NCBI GenBank assembly: GCA_910585195.1
Contig: CAJUCX010000002.1
Span: forward strand, 88,036 to 152,035
From: an uncultured Christensenellaceae bacterium
GTDB lineage: Bacteria > Bacillota > Clostridia > Christensenellales > CAG-314
DNA: 64,000 nt
Direction of reading: 5' to 3'
The position numbers and the translations under genes are program-made. Below the pieces are notes generated by a model. That model saw only the letters and a list, made by a program, of their open reading frames with translations. It was not told the origin of the DNA and ran no database searches. The stretch's first letter is position 1. Each line of letters opens with the position of its first letter. Shown here in pieces: positions 9,766 through 17,852 of the stretch.

Positions 9766-12060
9766 ATGAAAAACAGATATACGCAAAGACCTTTTGATTT
9801 TGATAAACAAGAAATTGAAACTTTAGCGAAAAAATTTGGAATTGACGCAGAAAACGATTTTTTGTTAAAGAAATATTGTCCACATATCGAGCAAGCGGAA
9901 ACTTTTTTTTCCGACGGAGAAAACGGACTTTTTGACGCTAATTTAATGCTTAATATGAATTCTGCCGTTGAGAAGATTCGTTGTGCACAGGCGGAAAATA
10001 AAAAAATTTTAATATTTGGCGATTATGACGCGGACGGCATATCTGCGTCTGCAATTTTAACAAAGTATTTTACAAGTCAAAATATTGATAATTTTGTTTA
10101 CTTGCCGAAACGCAGCGAAGGATACGGATTAAAAATCGAAACTCTTATGCGTTTACATAATGAGCACAAATTTGATTTAATCGTAACCGTAGATTGCGGT
10201 ATTACGGCTATAGACGAAGTTGAGTTTGTTAAAAAAATTTTAAGAAAAGAAATAATAGTTACAGACCATCATGAACCGGGCGAGCGTATACCTGATTGTA
10301 TATGTGTCAATCCTAAACTTGGTTATGTGTTTAGAGACTTATCCGGCTCAGGCGTTGCGTTGAAACTCGTACAAGCATTGTCTTCTGCAGAGACAGCAAA
10401 ATTTTATTGCGATTTGGCAAGTATAGGCACGATTGGCGATATTATGCCGATGGAAAGCGAAAATAGGGCAATCGTCAAAATGGGTTGCAGACATATAAAC
10501 AATTTAGGGCTTAAATCATTGCTTAAAGCAAATAAAATTGACCTAGGTAAAGTAGATTGCAATGCAATTGCAATGAAAGTGTGTCCTAAAATAAATGCCG
10601 CAGGCAGGATTGATGAGCCGACCGTTGCTTTGGAACTTTTGTTGGCTGAAAGCGAAGAGGTTGCCGCAACAAAAGTAAAAGCTTTAATGAGCGCAAATAC
10701 GGAAAGACAGAAGCTTACTGAAATTGCATATGCTCAGGCTATCGAATATATAGAAAAAAATAATCTTACAGAACTTCCTGCTATATTTGTATACGGAGAT
10801 AATTGGAAACACGGCATTTTAGGGCTTGTGGCAAATAAACTTGTTGAGAAGTATAAAGTTCCGGTTGGGGCGTTTATGCCGGACGGAGGCAATATTGTAG
10901 GCTCTTTACGCGCGCCTGAGGGTATTGATTTGTTTTCCGTTGTATCGCAACTTAAAAATTTGGTGTTAAAATTCGGCGGTCATAAAATGTCGGTCGGCGT
11001 TACGATTTTTAAGGATGCATTTAAATTATTTTATAAAAAAGTTATTGAAAATCTGTCAGAAACGGGCATTGAATCACCTGAAATATATTATGATGCGATA
11101 TTTCGTTCTGATATTATTGAAAAGCGCTTTATCAATCAATTAAAAAGTTTTGAGCCGATTTTGCCAAATAATAAAGTCATCTTTTACGGCAAATTTTCAG
11201 TCAAAAGCCTTAATGTGTTTGGTAAAAATAAAAATTATATAAAAATTTTGACCGACAATAATTTTGAATTGAAAACGTTTGCTGATTGCACCGAAATCAT
11301 TCCTGCATTGAAAACAAACTGTAATTTTGAATGCATCTTCACGGTGGAGTATGAAGATTTTTCCGCAAGATACGTAGGAAATATGATTGATATCAATATT
11401 TTAGATTCAATATCGTTTGACGATTTATATTTACGCAATTATTTGGATAAAGTCAGTTTTGAAAAACCTGAAATAGAAACAGAAACGATATCTGTAAGTC
11501 AGATTGAATATTTTGCGAAGGAAAGCAATTGTTGCTGTGTGTTCGGCAGTATGTTGGAATTTGAGAATATTGCGGCAAAAGCAGATTTTTCATCTTTCTA
11601 CTTAAATTTTTTTGTGCCCAGACAAACGGAAAACACCGTACTGATTTCACCGATAAACACCGTTAATTTTTCAAAATTCAAAAACGTTATTTGTTTTAAT
11701 CATTATGATTGCAAAATTGAAAAAATCGAAAACGTAGAAAATATTTTTTTGTGTAAAGATAAACTCAATATGCCTGCATATTTGTATGGTCAAAAAACAA
11801 ACAGAGATGACTGTGTAAAAGTTTTTAGAGCAGTTATAAGAAATCTTCAACAGTGTATTGATATATACGATTTATATCTTAAATGCGGCGTGTTTGAATA
11901 TACTTACGGAAATTTTTTATACATACTTAAAATATTTGAAGAATTAAAAATATTTACCGTTATTGAAAAACCGTTTTCTTTGGTGTATAATAAAGGAATA
12001 AAAGTCGTATTGACCGATTCTCGATTGTTTAATATGATTGCAAGCGATGCGACAAAATAG
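9766..12060 (+). CDS. recJ: Single-stranded-DNA-specific exonuclease RecJ
   Basis: RecJ degrades single-stranded DNA 5' to 3' in recombination and repair. The 764 residues carry the DHH-family motifs FGDYDADGISASA, TVDCGI, VTDHHEP and the DHHA1 motif GGHKMSVG, plus KINAAGRIDEP. The C-terminal 200 or so residues are poorly conserved, normal for clostridial RecJ. AAGGGG precedes the ATG. It lies upstream of relA, a widespread Firmicute arrangement. Confidence 0.92.
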   Translation: MKNRYTQRPFDFDKQEIETLAKKFGIDAENDFLLKKYCPHIEQAETFFSDGENGLFDANLMLNMNSAVEKIRCAQAENKKILIFGDYDADGISASAILTKYFTSQNIDNFVYLPKRSEGYGLKIETLMRLHNEHKFDLIVTVDCGITAIDEVEFVKKILRKEIIVTDHHEPGERIPDCICVNPKLGYVFRDLSGSGVALKLVQALSSAETAKFYCDLASIGTIGDIMPMESENRAIVKMGCRHINNLGLKSLLKANKIDLGKVDCNAIAMKVCPKINAAGRIDEPTVALELLLAESEEVAATKVKALMSANTERQKLTEIAYAQAIEYIEKNNLTELPAIFVYGDNWKHGILGLVANKLVEKYKVPVGAFMPDGGNIVGSLRAPEGIDLFSVVSQLKNLVLKFGGHKMSVGVTIFKDAFKLFYKKVIENLSETGIESPEIYYDAIFRSDIIEKRFINQLKSFEPILPNNKVIFYGKFSVKSLNVFGKNKNYIKILTDNNFELKTFADCTEIIPALKTNCNFECIFTVEYEDFSARYVGNMIDINILDSISFDDLYLRNYLDKVSFEKPEIETETISVSQIEYFAKESNCCCVFGSMLEFENIAAKADFSSFYLNFFVPRQTENTVLISPINTVNFSKFKNVICFNHYDCKIEKIENVENIFLCKDKLNMPAYLYGQKTNRDDCVKVFRAVIRNLQQCIDIYDLYLKCGVFEYTYGNFLYILKIFEELKIFTVIEKPFSLVYNKGIKVVLTDSRLFNMIASDATK

Positions 12061-12071
12061 AAATAATATTT

Positions 12072-14240
12072 ATGAAATATCAAGAACCTGCAGAAATTAC
12101 AATTGAAAACTTAAAGTCGAAAATTAAGCATTATTATCCTAATGATGCTACACTTATTCTGCGCGCATTTAAGGTGGCGCAGGTAGCGCACGAAGGGCAG
12201 TTCCGTGCCTCGGGGCGTCCTTATATAACGCACCCGTGCGTTGTATGCGATATTTTAATTGATTTGGGGCTTGATGTTGCGACCTTGTGTGCGGCTTTGT
12301 TGCATGATACGGTAGAAGATACCGACATAACGGACAATCAACTGCGTGAAGAGTTTGGAGATGAAATTGCAAATTTAGTACAGGGGGTTACTAAACTCGA
12401 TAAATTGCAGTTTGCCAGCAAAGAAGAAGAACAGGCGGAAAATATAAGAAAAATGCTTGTTGCTATGGCAAAAGACATCAGAGTAATTATTATCAAACTT
12501 GCCGATAGATTGCATAATATGCGTTCGTTACATTATCTTTCGCATGAACGGCAAATCGCAATGGCTAAGGAAACTATAGATATATTTGCTCCGTTGGCAG
12601 GCAGACTGGGTATTTCACAAATTAAATGTGAGTTGGAAGACTTATGTTTGAAATATCTGGACCCGGACGCATACGAATATTTAATGACCCATATCGTGAT
12701 GAAGAAAGAAGAAAGACAGTCTTTGGTAGATACCGTTATATTCGAACTGTCTAAAATTCTTAAAGAATTGGGCGTAGAAGGAGAAATTTCAGGTAGGACA
12801 AAACACTTTTACAGCATATATAAGAAAATGAAAAATCAAGGCAAGAGCCTTGATGAAATCTACGACATGACGGCTGTGCGCGTTATAGTAGATTCGGTAA
12901 AAGACTGTTACAACGTTTTGGGGGCGATTCATGCCGTTTGGAAGCCTATTCCGGGCAGAATTAAAGATTATATTGCCGTACCTAAACCTAATATGTATCA
13001 ATCGTTGCACACTACGGTAATAACAAATCTCGGTTCTCGATTTGAAATTCAAATCAGAACGAAAGAAATGCATAAAGTTGCGGAATACGGTATCGCTGCG
13101 CATTGGAAATACAAAGAAGGGGCTTTTGAAAAAGACGTCAATGATAAGATAAATTGGATAAACGAAGTCTTAACTTATGACGGCGAAAATAAAGACTCAA
13201 AAGAGTTTTTGGATTCAATAAAAAAAGACGTTTCTATCGGAAATGAAGTTTTTGTATTTACGCCGAAAGGTGAAGTAAAAACTTTGCAGGTCGGTGCAAC
13301 AGCGCTTGATTTTGCCTATGCCGTTCATAGTGAAGTCGGCAATAAGTGCGTAGGTGCAAAGGTAAATTCCAAACTTGTGCCTCTCGGACATATTTTGGAA
13401 AACGGTGATATTGTAGAAATAAATACTTCTGCAAATTCTAAGGGGCCGTCCAGAGATTGGCTTAAAATTGTAGTTACTTCAAGTGCTAAAAGCAAAATAC
13501 GACAGTTTTTTAAGCGAGAACTTAAAGAAGAAAACATCAAAAACGGCAAATCAATGCTTGAAAAAGAAGCAAGGCGCCGAGGTTTTACATGGTCGCAACT
13601 GATAGAACCAAAAGCATTGGAAACAGTGTTTAAGCGCTATATGTTTAACGACATAGATGAAATGTATGCATCAGTCGGCTATGGTAGTATTTCAACAAAC
13701 CAAGTATTGCTTAAACTTGTAGACTATTATAAAAAGCACGTAGAAAAGGTTGTCATAGACGGCGAAGTTGTTTATAAACCAAAGCAGACAAGTAAGGCGA
13801 ACAGCGTTATCATTAAAGGCTATGACGATTTGCTTATAAGATTTTCAAAGTGTTGTTCACCTGTACCGGGAGATAAAATTGTAGGTTATATTTCGCGCGG
13901 ACGCGGCATAACGATTCATCTTGCGGATTGTCCTACGGTAAAACAGCTCGAAAAGGAACGCTTGGTTGAAGCAGAATGGTCTCAAACAAGGTCAAATGCA
14001 AGTTTTTCCGCAAGTTTACAGGTTCTTTGCGAGGATAAAGGGGCAGTATTTGCGGATTTGACTAAGATAATAACAAATCAAGATTTGCCAATATTGTCTT
14101 TTAACGCAAAAAAAGATAAAAATCATAATATCGTTGCAGTGTTTGCGGTAGAAATAAAAGACCATAAACAATTAAATCAATTGATAGAAAAAATAAGGGC
14201 GTATCCTAATACTCTGAACGTATTTAGGACGACTATATAG
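12072..14240 (+). CDS. relA: Bifunctional (p)ppGpp synthetase/hydrolase, RelA/SpoT type
   Basis: This enzyme makes and degrades the stringent-response alarmone (p)ppGpp. The 722 residues contain an HD hydrolase domain with an intact LLHDTVED motif, a synthetase domain (YDMTAVRVIV, YQSLHTTV), a TGS domain (VFVFTPKGEVKTL) and a C-terminal ACT domain. Both active sites look complete, so a bifunctional Rel is likely. It starts 11 bp after recJ and ends 1 bp before the next gene. Confidence 0.95.
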   Translation: MKYQEPAEITIENLKSKIKHYYPNDATLILRAFKVAQVAHEGQFRASGRPYITHPCVVCDILIDLGLDVATLCAALLHDTVEDTDITDNQLREEFGDEIANLVQGVTKLDKLQFASKEEEQAENIRKMLVAMAKDIRVIIIKLADRLHNMRSLHYLSHERQIAMAKETIDIFAPLAGRLGISQIKCELEDLCLKYLDPDAYEYLMTHIVMKKEERQSLVDTVIFELSKILKELGVEGEISGRTKHFYSIYKKMKNQGKSLDEIYDMTAVRVIVDSVKDCYNVLGAIHAVWKPIPGRIKDYIAVPKPNMYQSLHTTVITNLGSRFEIQIRTKEMHKVAEYGIAAHWKYKEGAFEKDVNDKINWINEVLTYDGENKDSKEFLDSIKKDVSIGNEVFVFTPKGEVKTLQVGATALDFAYAVHSEVGNKCVGAKVNSKLVPLGHILENGDIVEINTSANSKGPSRDWLKIVVTSSAKSKIRQFFKRELKEENIKNGKSMLEKEARRRGFTWSQLIEPKALETVFKRYMFNDIDEMYASVGYGSISTNQVLLKLVDYYKKHVEKVVIDGEVVYKPKQTSKANSVIIKGYDDLLIRFSKCCSPVPGDKIVGYISRGRGITIHLADCPTVKQLEKERLVEAEWSQTRSNASFSASLQVLCEDKGAVFADLTKIITNQDLPILSFNAKKDKNHNIVAVFAVEIKDHKQLNQLIEKIRAYPNTLNVFRTTI

Positions 14241-14241
14241 T

Positions 14242-14868
14242 ATGAAACAGTTATATACCGTTGTTTGCGGAAGAATAGGCACTAATTGTTATATATTGAC
14301 GGATGAAAATAAAGACGCCGTGATATTTGACGTACCGGATTCTTCAGGTGAAAAAATTGCAAAATTTTGTGAAGACGAGCAACTGAAACCATTGGCAGTT
14401 TTGTTGACTCACGGGCATTTTGACCATTGCGGCGGTGCTTTTGATTTTTTGTGTAAATATTCTGTGCCCGTGTATGGAAATAAAGAGGATTTTGATTTGG
14501 CAAGTCGCGCGTCAAAAAACAGGTTTAGGATTTCTGCAAAAGACTGCACAATTACAAATTTTGTTGCCGACGGAGATTGTATCGAAATCAATAATTTCAA
14601 AATAAACGTAATGCATACACCGGGGCACACGATGGGTAGCGTATGTTACTTTGTTGATGATTTAATGTTTTCGGGTGATACGTTATTTCACGGTGATATA
14701 GGAAGAACTGATTTCGCTGAAAGCAACCAGTCTGAAATGATTGAGAGCTTAAGAAAAATTAAAAGCATAAATACAGATTTTGCCGTATATCCCGGTCATG
14801 AAGAAAGTACTGCTTTATTTGAAGAAAAGAAAAATAATAGTTATTTGAAGAATGAAACTTTATATTGA
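14242..14868 (+). CDS. Metallo-beta-lactamase-fold hydrolase, glyoxalase II-like
   Basis: The 208 residues follow the small MBL hydrolase pattern: THGHFDHCGG (metal ligands HxHxDH), HTPGHTMGS, FSGDTLF and YPGHEEST. Such proteins are often named hydroxyacylglutathione hydrolases, but Clostridia rarely make glutathione, so the real thioester or other substrate is unknown. AGGA lies upstream of the ATG. It overlaps hemZ by 17 bp in the recJ-relA-MBL-hemZ run. Confidence 0.85.
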   Translation: MKQLYTVVCGRIGTNCYILTDENKDAVIFDVPDSSGEKIAKFCEDEQLKPLAVLLTHGHFDHCGGAFDFLCKYSVPVYGNKEDFDLASRASKNRFRISAKDCTITNFVADGDCIEINNFKINVMHTPGHTMGSVCYFVDDLMFSGDTLFHGDIGRTDFAESNQSEMIESLRKIKSINTDFAVYPGHEESTALFEEKKNNSYLKNETLY

Positions 14869-16264
14869 AAGTGAATTTTTTGCCGATATTGCAGATGTGG
14901 TAAGGCAATATTTTCCAAATGAAAAATTAGAAAAATCTGAGACTTATGAAAATTGTCGGCTTAGTTTTTTTGCCATAAAAAGCACAGATAAAGAAAAATA
15001 TACTTGCAAATTTGACGATTTTGAATATACTAATGAAATTGTTTTATCCGACACTTGGACAAATATAGTAAAAAAACGGTTTACAAAAAGATATACCAAA
15101 CTTTGTGTTTATAAATGTCTTGCTACAGTGTTAAATAAAAAACTTGCGTGGGGTGCATTGACGGGAATAAGACCTACGAAATTGGCTTATGAACTGAAAC
15201 ATGACGGCTATGACGTCAAGAAAGAGTTTGCAAATACCTTTCTTGTTTCAAACAATAAAACTGCTTTAGTTGAAGATATTTTGAAAGAACAAGAAAGTTT
15301 GATTAACAGAGATGATACTTACGCCGATTTTTATATCAATATACCGTTTTGTGTAAGTAAGTGCAGTTATTGTTCTTTTGTAAGCGGTGATATCAACAAA
15401 CAGAAACAATTTGTTGCGCCTTATGTTGAAACATTGTGCAAAGAAATAGAAGAAACGCAAAAAATTGCAAAACAAGGCAAGTATAATCTTAATCATTTAT
15501 ATATCGGCGGCGGCACTCCGACGTCGCTTTCACGAAAAGATTTGGAAAAGATTTTGTCTTCTGTAAAATTTAAGCCAACTGAGTTTACGGTTGAAGCGGG
15601 AAGACCCGATACGATTGACGAAGATAAACTAAAACTTTTTAAGGACTTTGGCGTAAACAGAATTTCGGTGAATCCGCAGACTTTTTCGCAAATTACGTTG
15701 GATTTAATCAACAGAAAGCATACTATTTCTGACATATATAATAAATTTAACCTTGTAAGGCAATATGATTTTCAAATAAATATGGATTTGATTGCGGGGC
15801 TACCGTCGGAAGATTTGGAAGTGTTTTGCCATAGTGTAGATTGTGCGTTGGATTTGATGCCGGAAAATCTTACCATACATACGCTTGCATTGAAGTCTGG
15901 CTCGGTATTAAAAGAAGAAAGCAAAGTTGCGGAAAATGAAAAAGAGATAGAAAAAATGCTTAATTATGCTCAAAGCAGGGCAAGCGAATGCGGATATAAG
16001 CCTTATTATATGTACCGACAAAAATATATGATAGGCAATTTTGAAAACGTAGGTTATTGTTTGAAAGGCTGTCAATGTAAATATAACATAGATATGATGG
16101 AAGAAACGGCAAATATATTTGCTTGTGGGGCAAATGCAATTTCCAAGAGGGTTTTTCATAATCAAAACCGAATAGAAAGGGCTGCAAACGTAAAAGATTT
16201 TACTAATTATATATCGCGCATTGACGAAATGATTGAAAGAAAAAAGTTGTTGTTTATAGACTGA
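14852..16264 (+). CDS. hemZ: HemZ-type radical SAM protein (coproporphyrinogen III dehydrogenase family)
   Basis: The 470 residues have a family-specific N-terminal domain (about 1-155) and a radical SAM core with C-VSK-C-SY-C, followed by YIGGGTPTSL and NLTIHTLALKSG. It resembles Firmicute HemZ, annotated as oxygen-independent coproporphyrinogen III oxidase-like; a true haem function is uncertain because no other haem genes are present here. The last ten codons and stop lie inside the 34-bp direct repeat that recurs at 17372, so the 3' end is one border of the inserted block. Confidence 0.86.
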   Translation: MKLYIESEFFADIADVVRQYFPNEKLEKSETYENCRLSFFAIKSTDKEKYTCKFDDFEYTNEIVLSDTWTNIVKKRFTKRYTKLCVYKCLATVLNKKLAWGALTGIRPTKLAYELKHDGYDVKKEFANTFLVSNNKTALVEDILKEQESLINRDDTYADFYINIPFCVSKCSYCSFVSGDINKQKQFVAPYVETLCKEIEETQKIAKQGKYNLNHLYIGGGTPTSLSRKDLEKILSSVKFKPTEFTVEAGRPDTIDEDKLKLFKDFGVNRISVNPQTFSQITLDLINRKHTISDIYNKFNLVRQYDFQINMDLIAGLPSEDLEVFCHSVDCALDLMPENLTIHTLALKSGSVLKEESKVAENEKEIEKMLNYAQSRASECGYKPYYMYRQKYMIGNFENVGYCLKGCQCKYNIDMMEETANIFACGANAISKRVFHNQNRIERAANVKDFTNYISRIDEMIERKKLLFID

Positions 16265-16268
16265 AAAT
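16235..16268 (+). repeat. 34-bp direct repeat, copy 1 (end of hemZ)
   Basis: This 34-bp segment, covering the last ten codons and stop of hemZ plus four bases, is repeated perfectly at 17372-17405. The bases on either side differ between copies, so the repeat limits are exact. A match this long is far beyond chance and marks the left border of the lipoprotein block. Confidence 0.95.
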
Positions 16269-16310
16269 ATGCAATAAAGAAATAAAACTATAACAGCAAT
16301 TAAAGAATCA

Positions 16311-16319
16311 TGATAAAAT
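16311..16319 (+). promoter_or_regulatory. Possible extended -10 promoter of the lipoprotein gene
   Basis: TGA directly before TAAAAT (16314-16319) forms an extended -10 element. No convincing -35 box is present at 17 bp. It lies inside the inserted block, so the gene could be self-sufficient for expression. Confidence 0.4.
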
Positions 16320-16350
16320 TATAGTAATAAATGGAGAGAATACAAAAATT

Positions 16351-17319
16351 ATGGACTTACAATTAAAATCAGAAGAAAAGGCTTACTCACCGGCACAAAA
16401 ACCTAAAAAGTGGAAAACAAGAGTTATTGCACTTGCAACCCTTCTCGCCTCCTCAGCATTTATGTTTGCAGGTTGCTTAGGTGATGGAACTCCACAAAAA
16501 CCAAACAACCCAAACAACTCTACAAACCCACCGGTTACTACACCTGTTGAACCATCAAATCCTTCAACCCCATCTACTCCATCAAATCCAACTACTCCAA
16601 CTGACCCTACACCAGAAAATCCAGACACCCCAAACCCACCGGCACAAGAATGGAAAGTTGAAGAGCATATCACAGAACTTATGAATAAACTTGAGCCTAC
16701 ACTTAACTTGTTGGCTTTAAGAACAAATAACAATGCACAATTAAAAGAAGTAAAAAGAATTTGGCTTGCAAAATCTGAAGGCTCAAATATTATTGATTCT
16801 GTTGGTGCAGTTTTCACTGCTACACAAGGAAGTAATGAATGGTTAGATGTTTCAGAGCTTAAACTCCCTGTTACAAAAGATTTGACTTATCAAGACATTT
16901 GTGAAAATGGTTTAACTTATGCACAAAAAAACACCTCTGTTAAAACACAATATTTTAATAATGCAGTAAGATCAACAGAAAGTCAATATCAAGCTACTGC
17001 AGAAACAGTTTTATCTCAAACTTTTGGCTCTGATTATACAAACTCTGACTGGTCTTGCTGGAAAATGGGAACAGGTCCACAAGGAGATAATCACACAATA
17101 GTTATATTGAATGACAATAAAATTGAAGAACAGTTGATTACTGTTTATCATGCTTATGGTGTTGGAGTTGCTGAAGCAGTAGAACAAAATTTTAAAGGTA
17201 AAGAGCCTTCAAGTTCAACATATAGAGTTGTTTCAACTAAAGAGGTTGAAATCCCTTCAGATGCATTAGATATTCAAAAATTATTAGAGAAGAACACCGT
17301 GCTTGAATTGAGTTTTTAA
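16351..17319 (+). CDS. Secreted lipoprotein of unknown function with a proline-rich linker
   Basis: The 322 residues start with a positively charged region, a hydrophobic segment and a lipobox FAG-C42, so the protein should be lipidated and anchored on the outer face of the membrane. Residues about 45-100 are a low-complexity linker of Pro, Thr, Ser and Asn. The remaining 220 or so residues form a globular domain (for example YTNSDWSCWKMGTG) that I do not recognise. Codon use differs from neighbours: proline is mostly CCA, arginine almost only AGA, while flanking genes use CCG and CGN freely. GGAGAG lies about 12 bp before the ATG. Together with the flanking repeats this points to acquisition by transfer. 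Confidence 0.85.
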   Translation: MDLQLKSEEKAYSPAQKPKKWKTRVIALATLLASSAFMFAGCLGDGTPQKPNNPNNSTNPPVTTPVEPSNPSTPSTPSNPTTPTDPTPENPDTPNPPAQEWKVEEHITELMNKLEPTLNLLALRTNNNAQLKEVKRIWLAKSEGSNIIDSVGAVFTATQGSNEWLDVSELKLPVTKDLTYQDICENGLTYAQKNTSVKTQYFNNAVRSTESQYQATAETVLSQTFGSDYTNSDWSCWKMGTGPQGDNHTIVILNDNKIEEQLITVYHAYGVGVAEAVEQNFKGKEPSSSTYRVVSTKEVEIPSDALDIQKLLEKNTVLELSF

Positions 17320-17320
17320 A

Positions 17321-17348
17321 AAAAGATAGGCAAATGCCTATCTTTTTT
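17321..17348 (+). terminator. Terminator after the lipoprotein gene
   Basis: AAAAGATAGGC and GCCTATCTTTT form an 11-bp perfect stem with an AAAT loop and a T-run. It lies inside the inserted block, 24 bp before the second repeat copy. Confidence 0.9.
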
Positions 17349-17371
17349 GTTACTTTTACAAAAAGAATAAA

Positions 17372-17405
17372 GAAAGAAAAAAGTTGTTGTTTATAGACTG
17401 AAAAT
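17372..17405 (+). repeat. 34-bp direct repeat, copy 2 (before rpsO)
   Basis: This is a perfect copy of 16235-16268, including the hemZ stop codon, but here not in a gene. It forms the right border of the lipoprotein block and ends 3 bp before the rpsO -35 box. Confidence 0.95.
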
Positions 17406-17408
17406 CAG

Positions 17409-17437
17409 TTTACAAAAATAAACGTTTGTGATATTCT
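17409..17437 (+). promoter_or_regulatory. rpsO promoter
   Basis: TTTACA (17409-17414) and TATTCT (17432-17437), spacing 17 bp. The predicted leader to rpsO is about 80 nt; TCTCC at 17468-17472 can pair with the GGAGG at 17508-17512, so a leader structure controlling S15 synthesis is plausible. Confidence 0.75.
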
Positions 17438-17522
17438 TTTCAAGTACCAAAGGCTTAGTTTGACGAATCTCCGCCGTCGTACTCGGTTTTTGGCGAATTT
17501 TATGTATGGAGGAAAAACAAAA

Positions 17523-17786
17523 ATGGAACAAATCAGTAAGTCGGAAATTATTGCAAAATTCGGACGCAAAGAAGGCGACACGGGTTCGCCTGAAGTTCAA
17601 ATAGCGCTTTTAACTGCAAGAATCAATCATTTGACGGAACACTTGAAAGTCAACAAAAAAGACCACCACTCGAGACGCGGTCTTTTGCAAATGGTTGGTA
17701 AAAGACGCGGCCTTCTCGATTATTTGAAGAGCACCGACCTTGAAAAATACAGAAAGATTATTGCTGAACTTGAACTCAGAAAATAA
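17523..17786 (+). CDS. rpsO: 30S ribosomal protein S15
   Basis: S15 binds the central domain of 16S rRNA early in 30S assembly. The start at 17523 ([15 protein letters not shown]) gives 87 residues, the usual size, and lies behind GGAGG. The family blocks [35 protein letters not shown] are intact. It has its own promoter and terminator and precedes pnp, the classical rpsO-pnp order. Confidence 0.97.
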   Translation: MEQISKSEIIAKFGRKEGDTGSPEVQIALLTARINHLTEHLKVNKKDHHSRRGLLQMVGKRRGLLDYLKSTDLEKYRKIIAELELRK

Positions 17787-17792
17787 AACAGC

Positions 17793-17821
17793 GGCGGAAT
17801 ATCATTTTCCGCCCATTTTTT
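17793..17821 (+). terminator. Terminator between rpsO and pnp
   Basis: GGCGGAA (17793-17799) pairs with TTCCGCC (17807-17813), then a T-run follows after two bases. Partial readthrough would supply pnp. Confidence 0.75.
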
Positions 17822-17852
17822 ATAAATATCGGTAGTTGGTAGGAGAGAGAAA

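Larger units (their letters stand above)
16269..17405. mobile_element. Putative single-gene insertion cassette at the hemZ 3' end
   Basis: 1137 bp separate equivalent positions of the two 34-bp repeats. The block holds one lipoprotein gene with a possible promoter, a ribosome-binding site and its own terminator, and nothing resembling an integrase or transposase. The second repeat ends 3 bp before the rpsO promoter, so the block fits exactly between hemZ and rpsO while preserving the hemZ coding end. This is the pattern of site-specific integration into a gene 3' end. Mobility is inferred; a local duplication would be an alternative. Confidence 0.6.

Noticed and set aside
16485..16630. Apparent tandem DNA repeat in the lipoprotein gene
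   Set aside because: It is low-complexity sequence coding for the Pro/Thr/Ser/Asn linker, without a regular repeat unit; not a CRISPR array or satellite.
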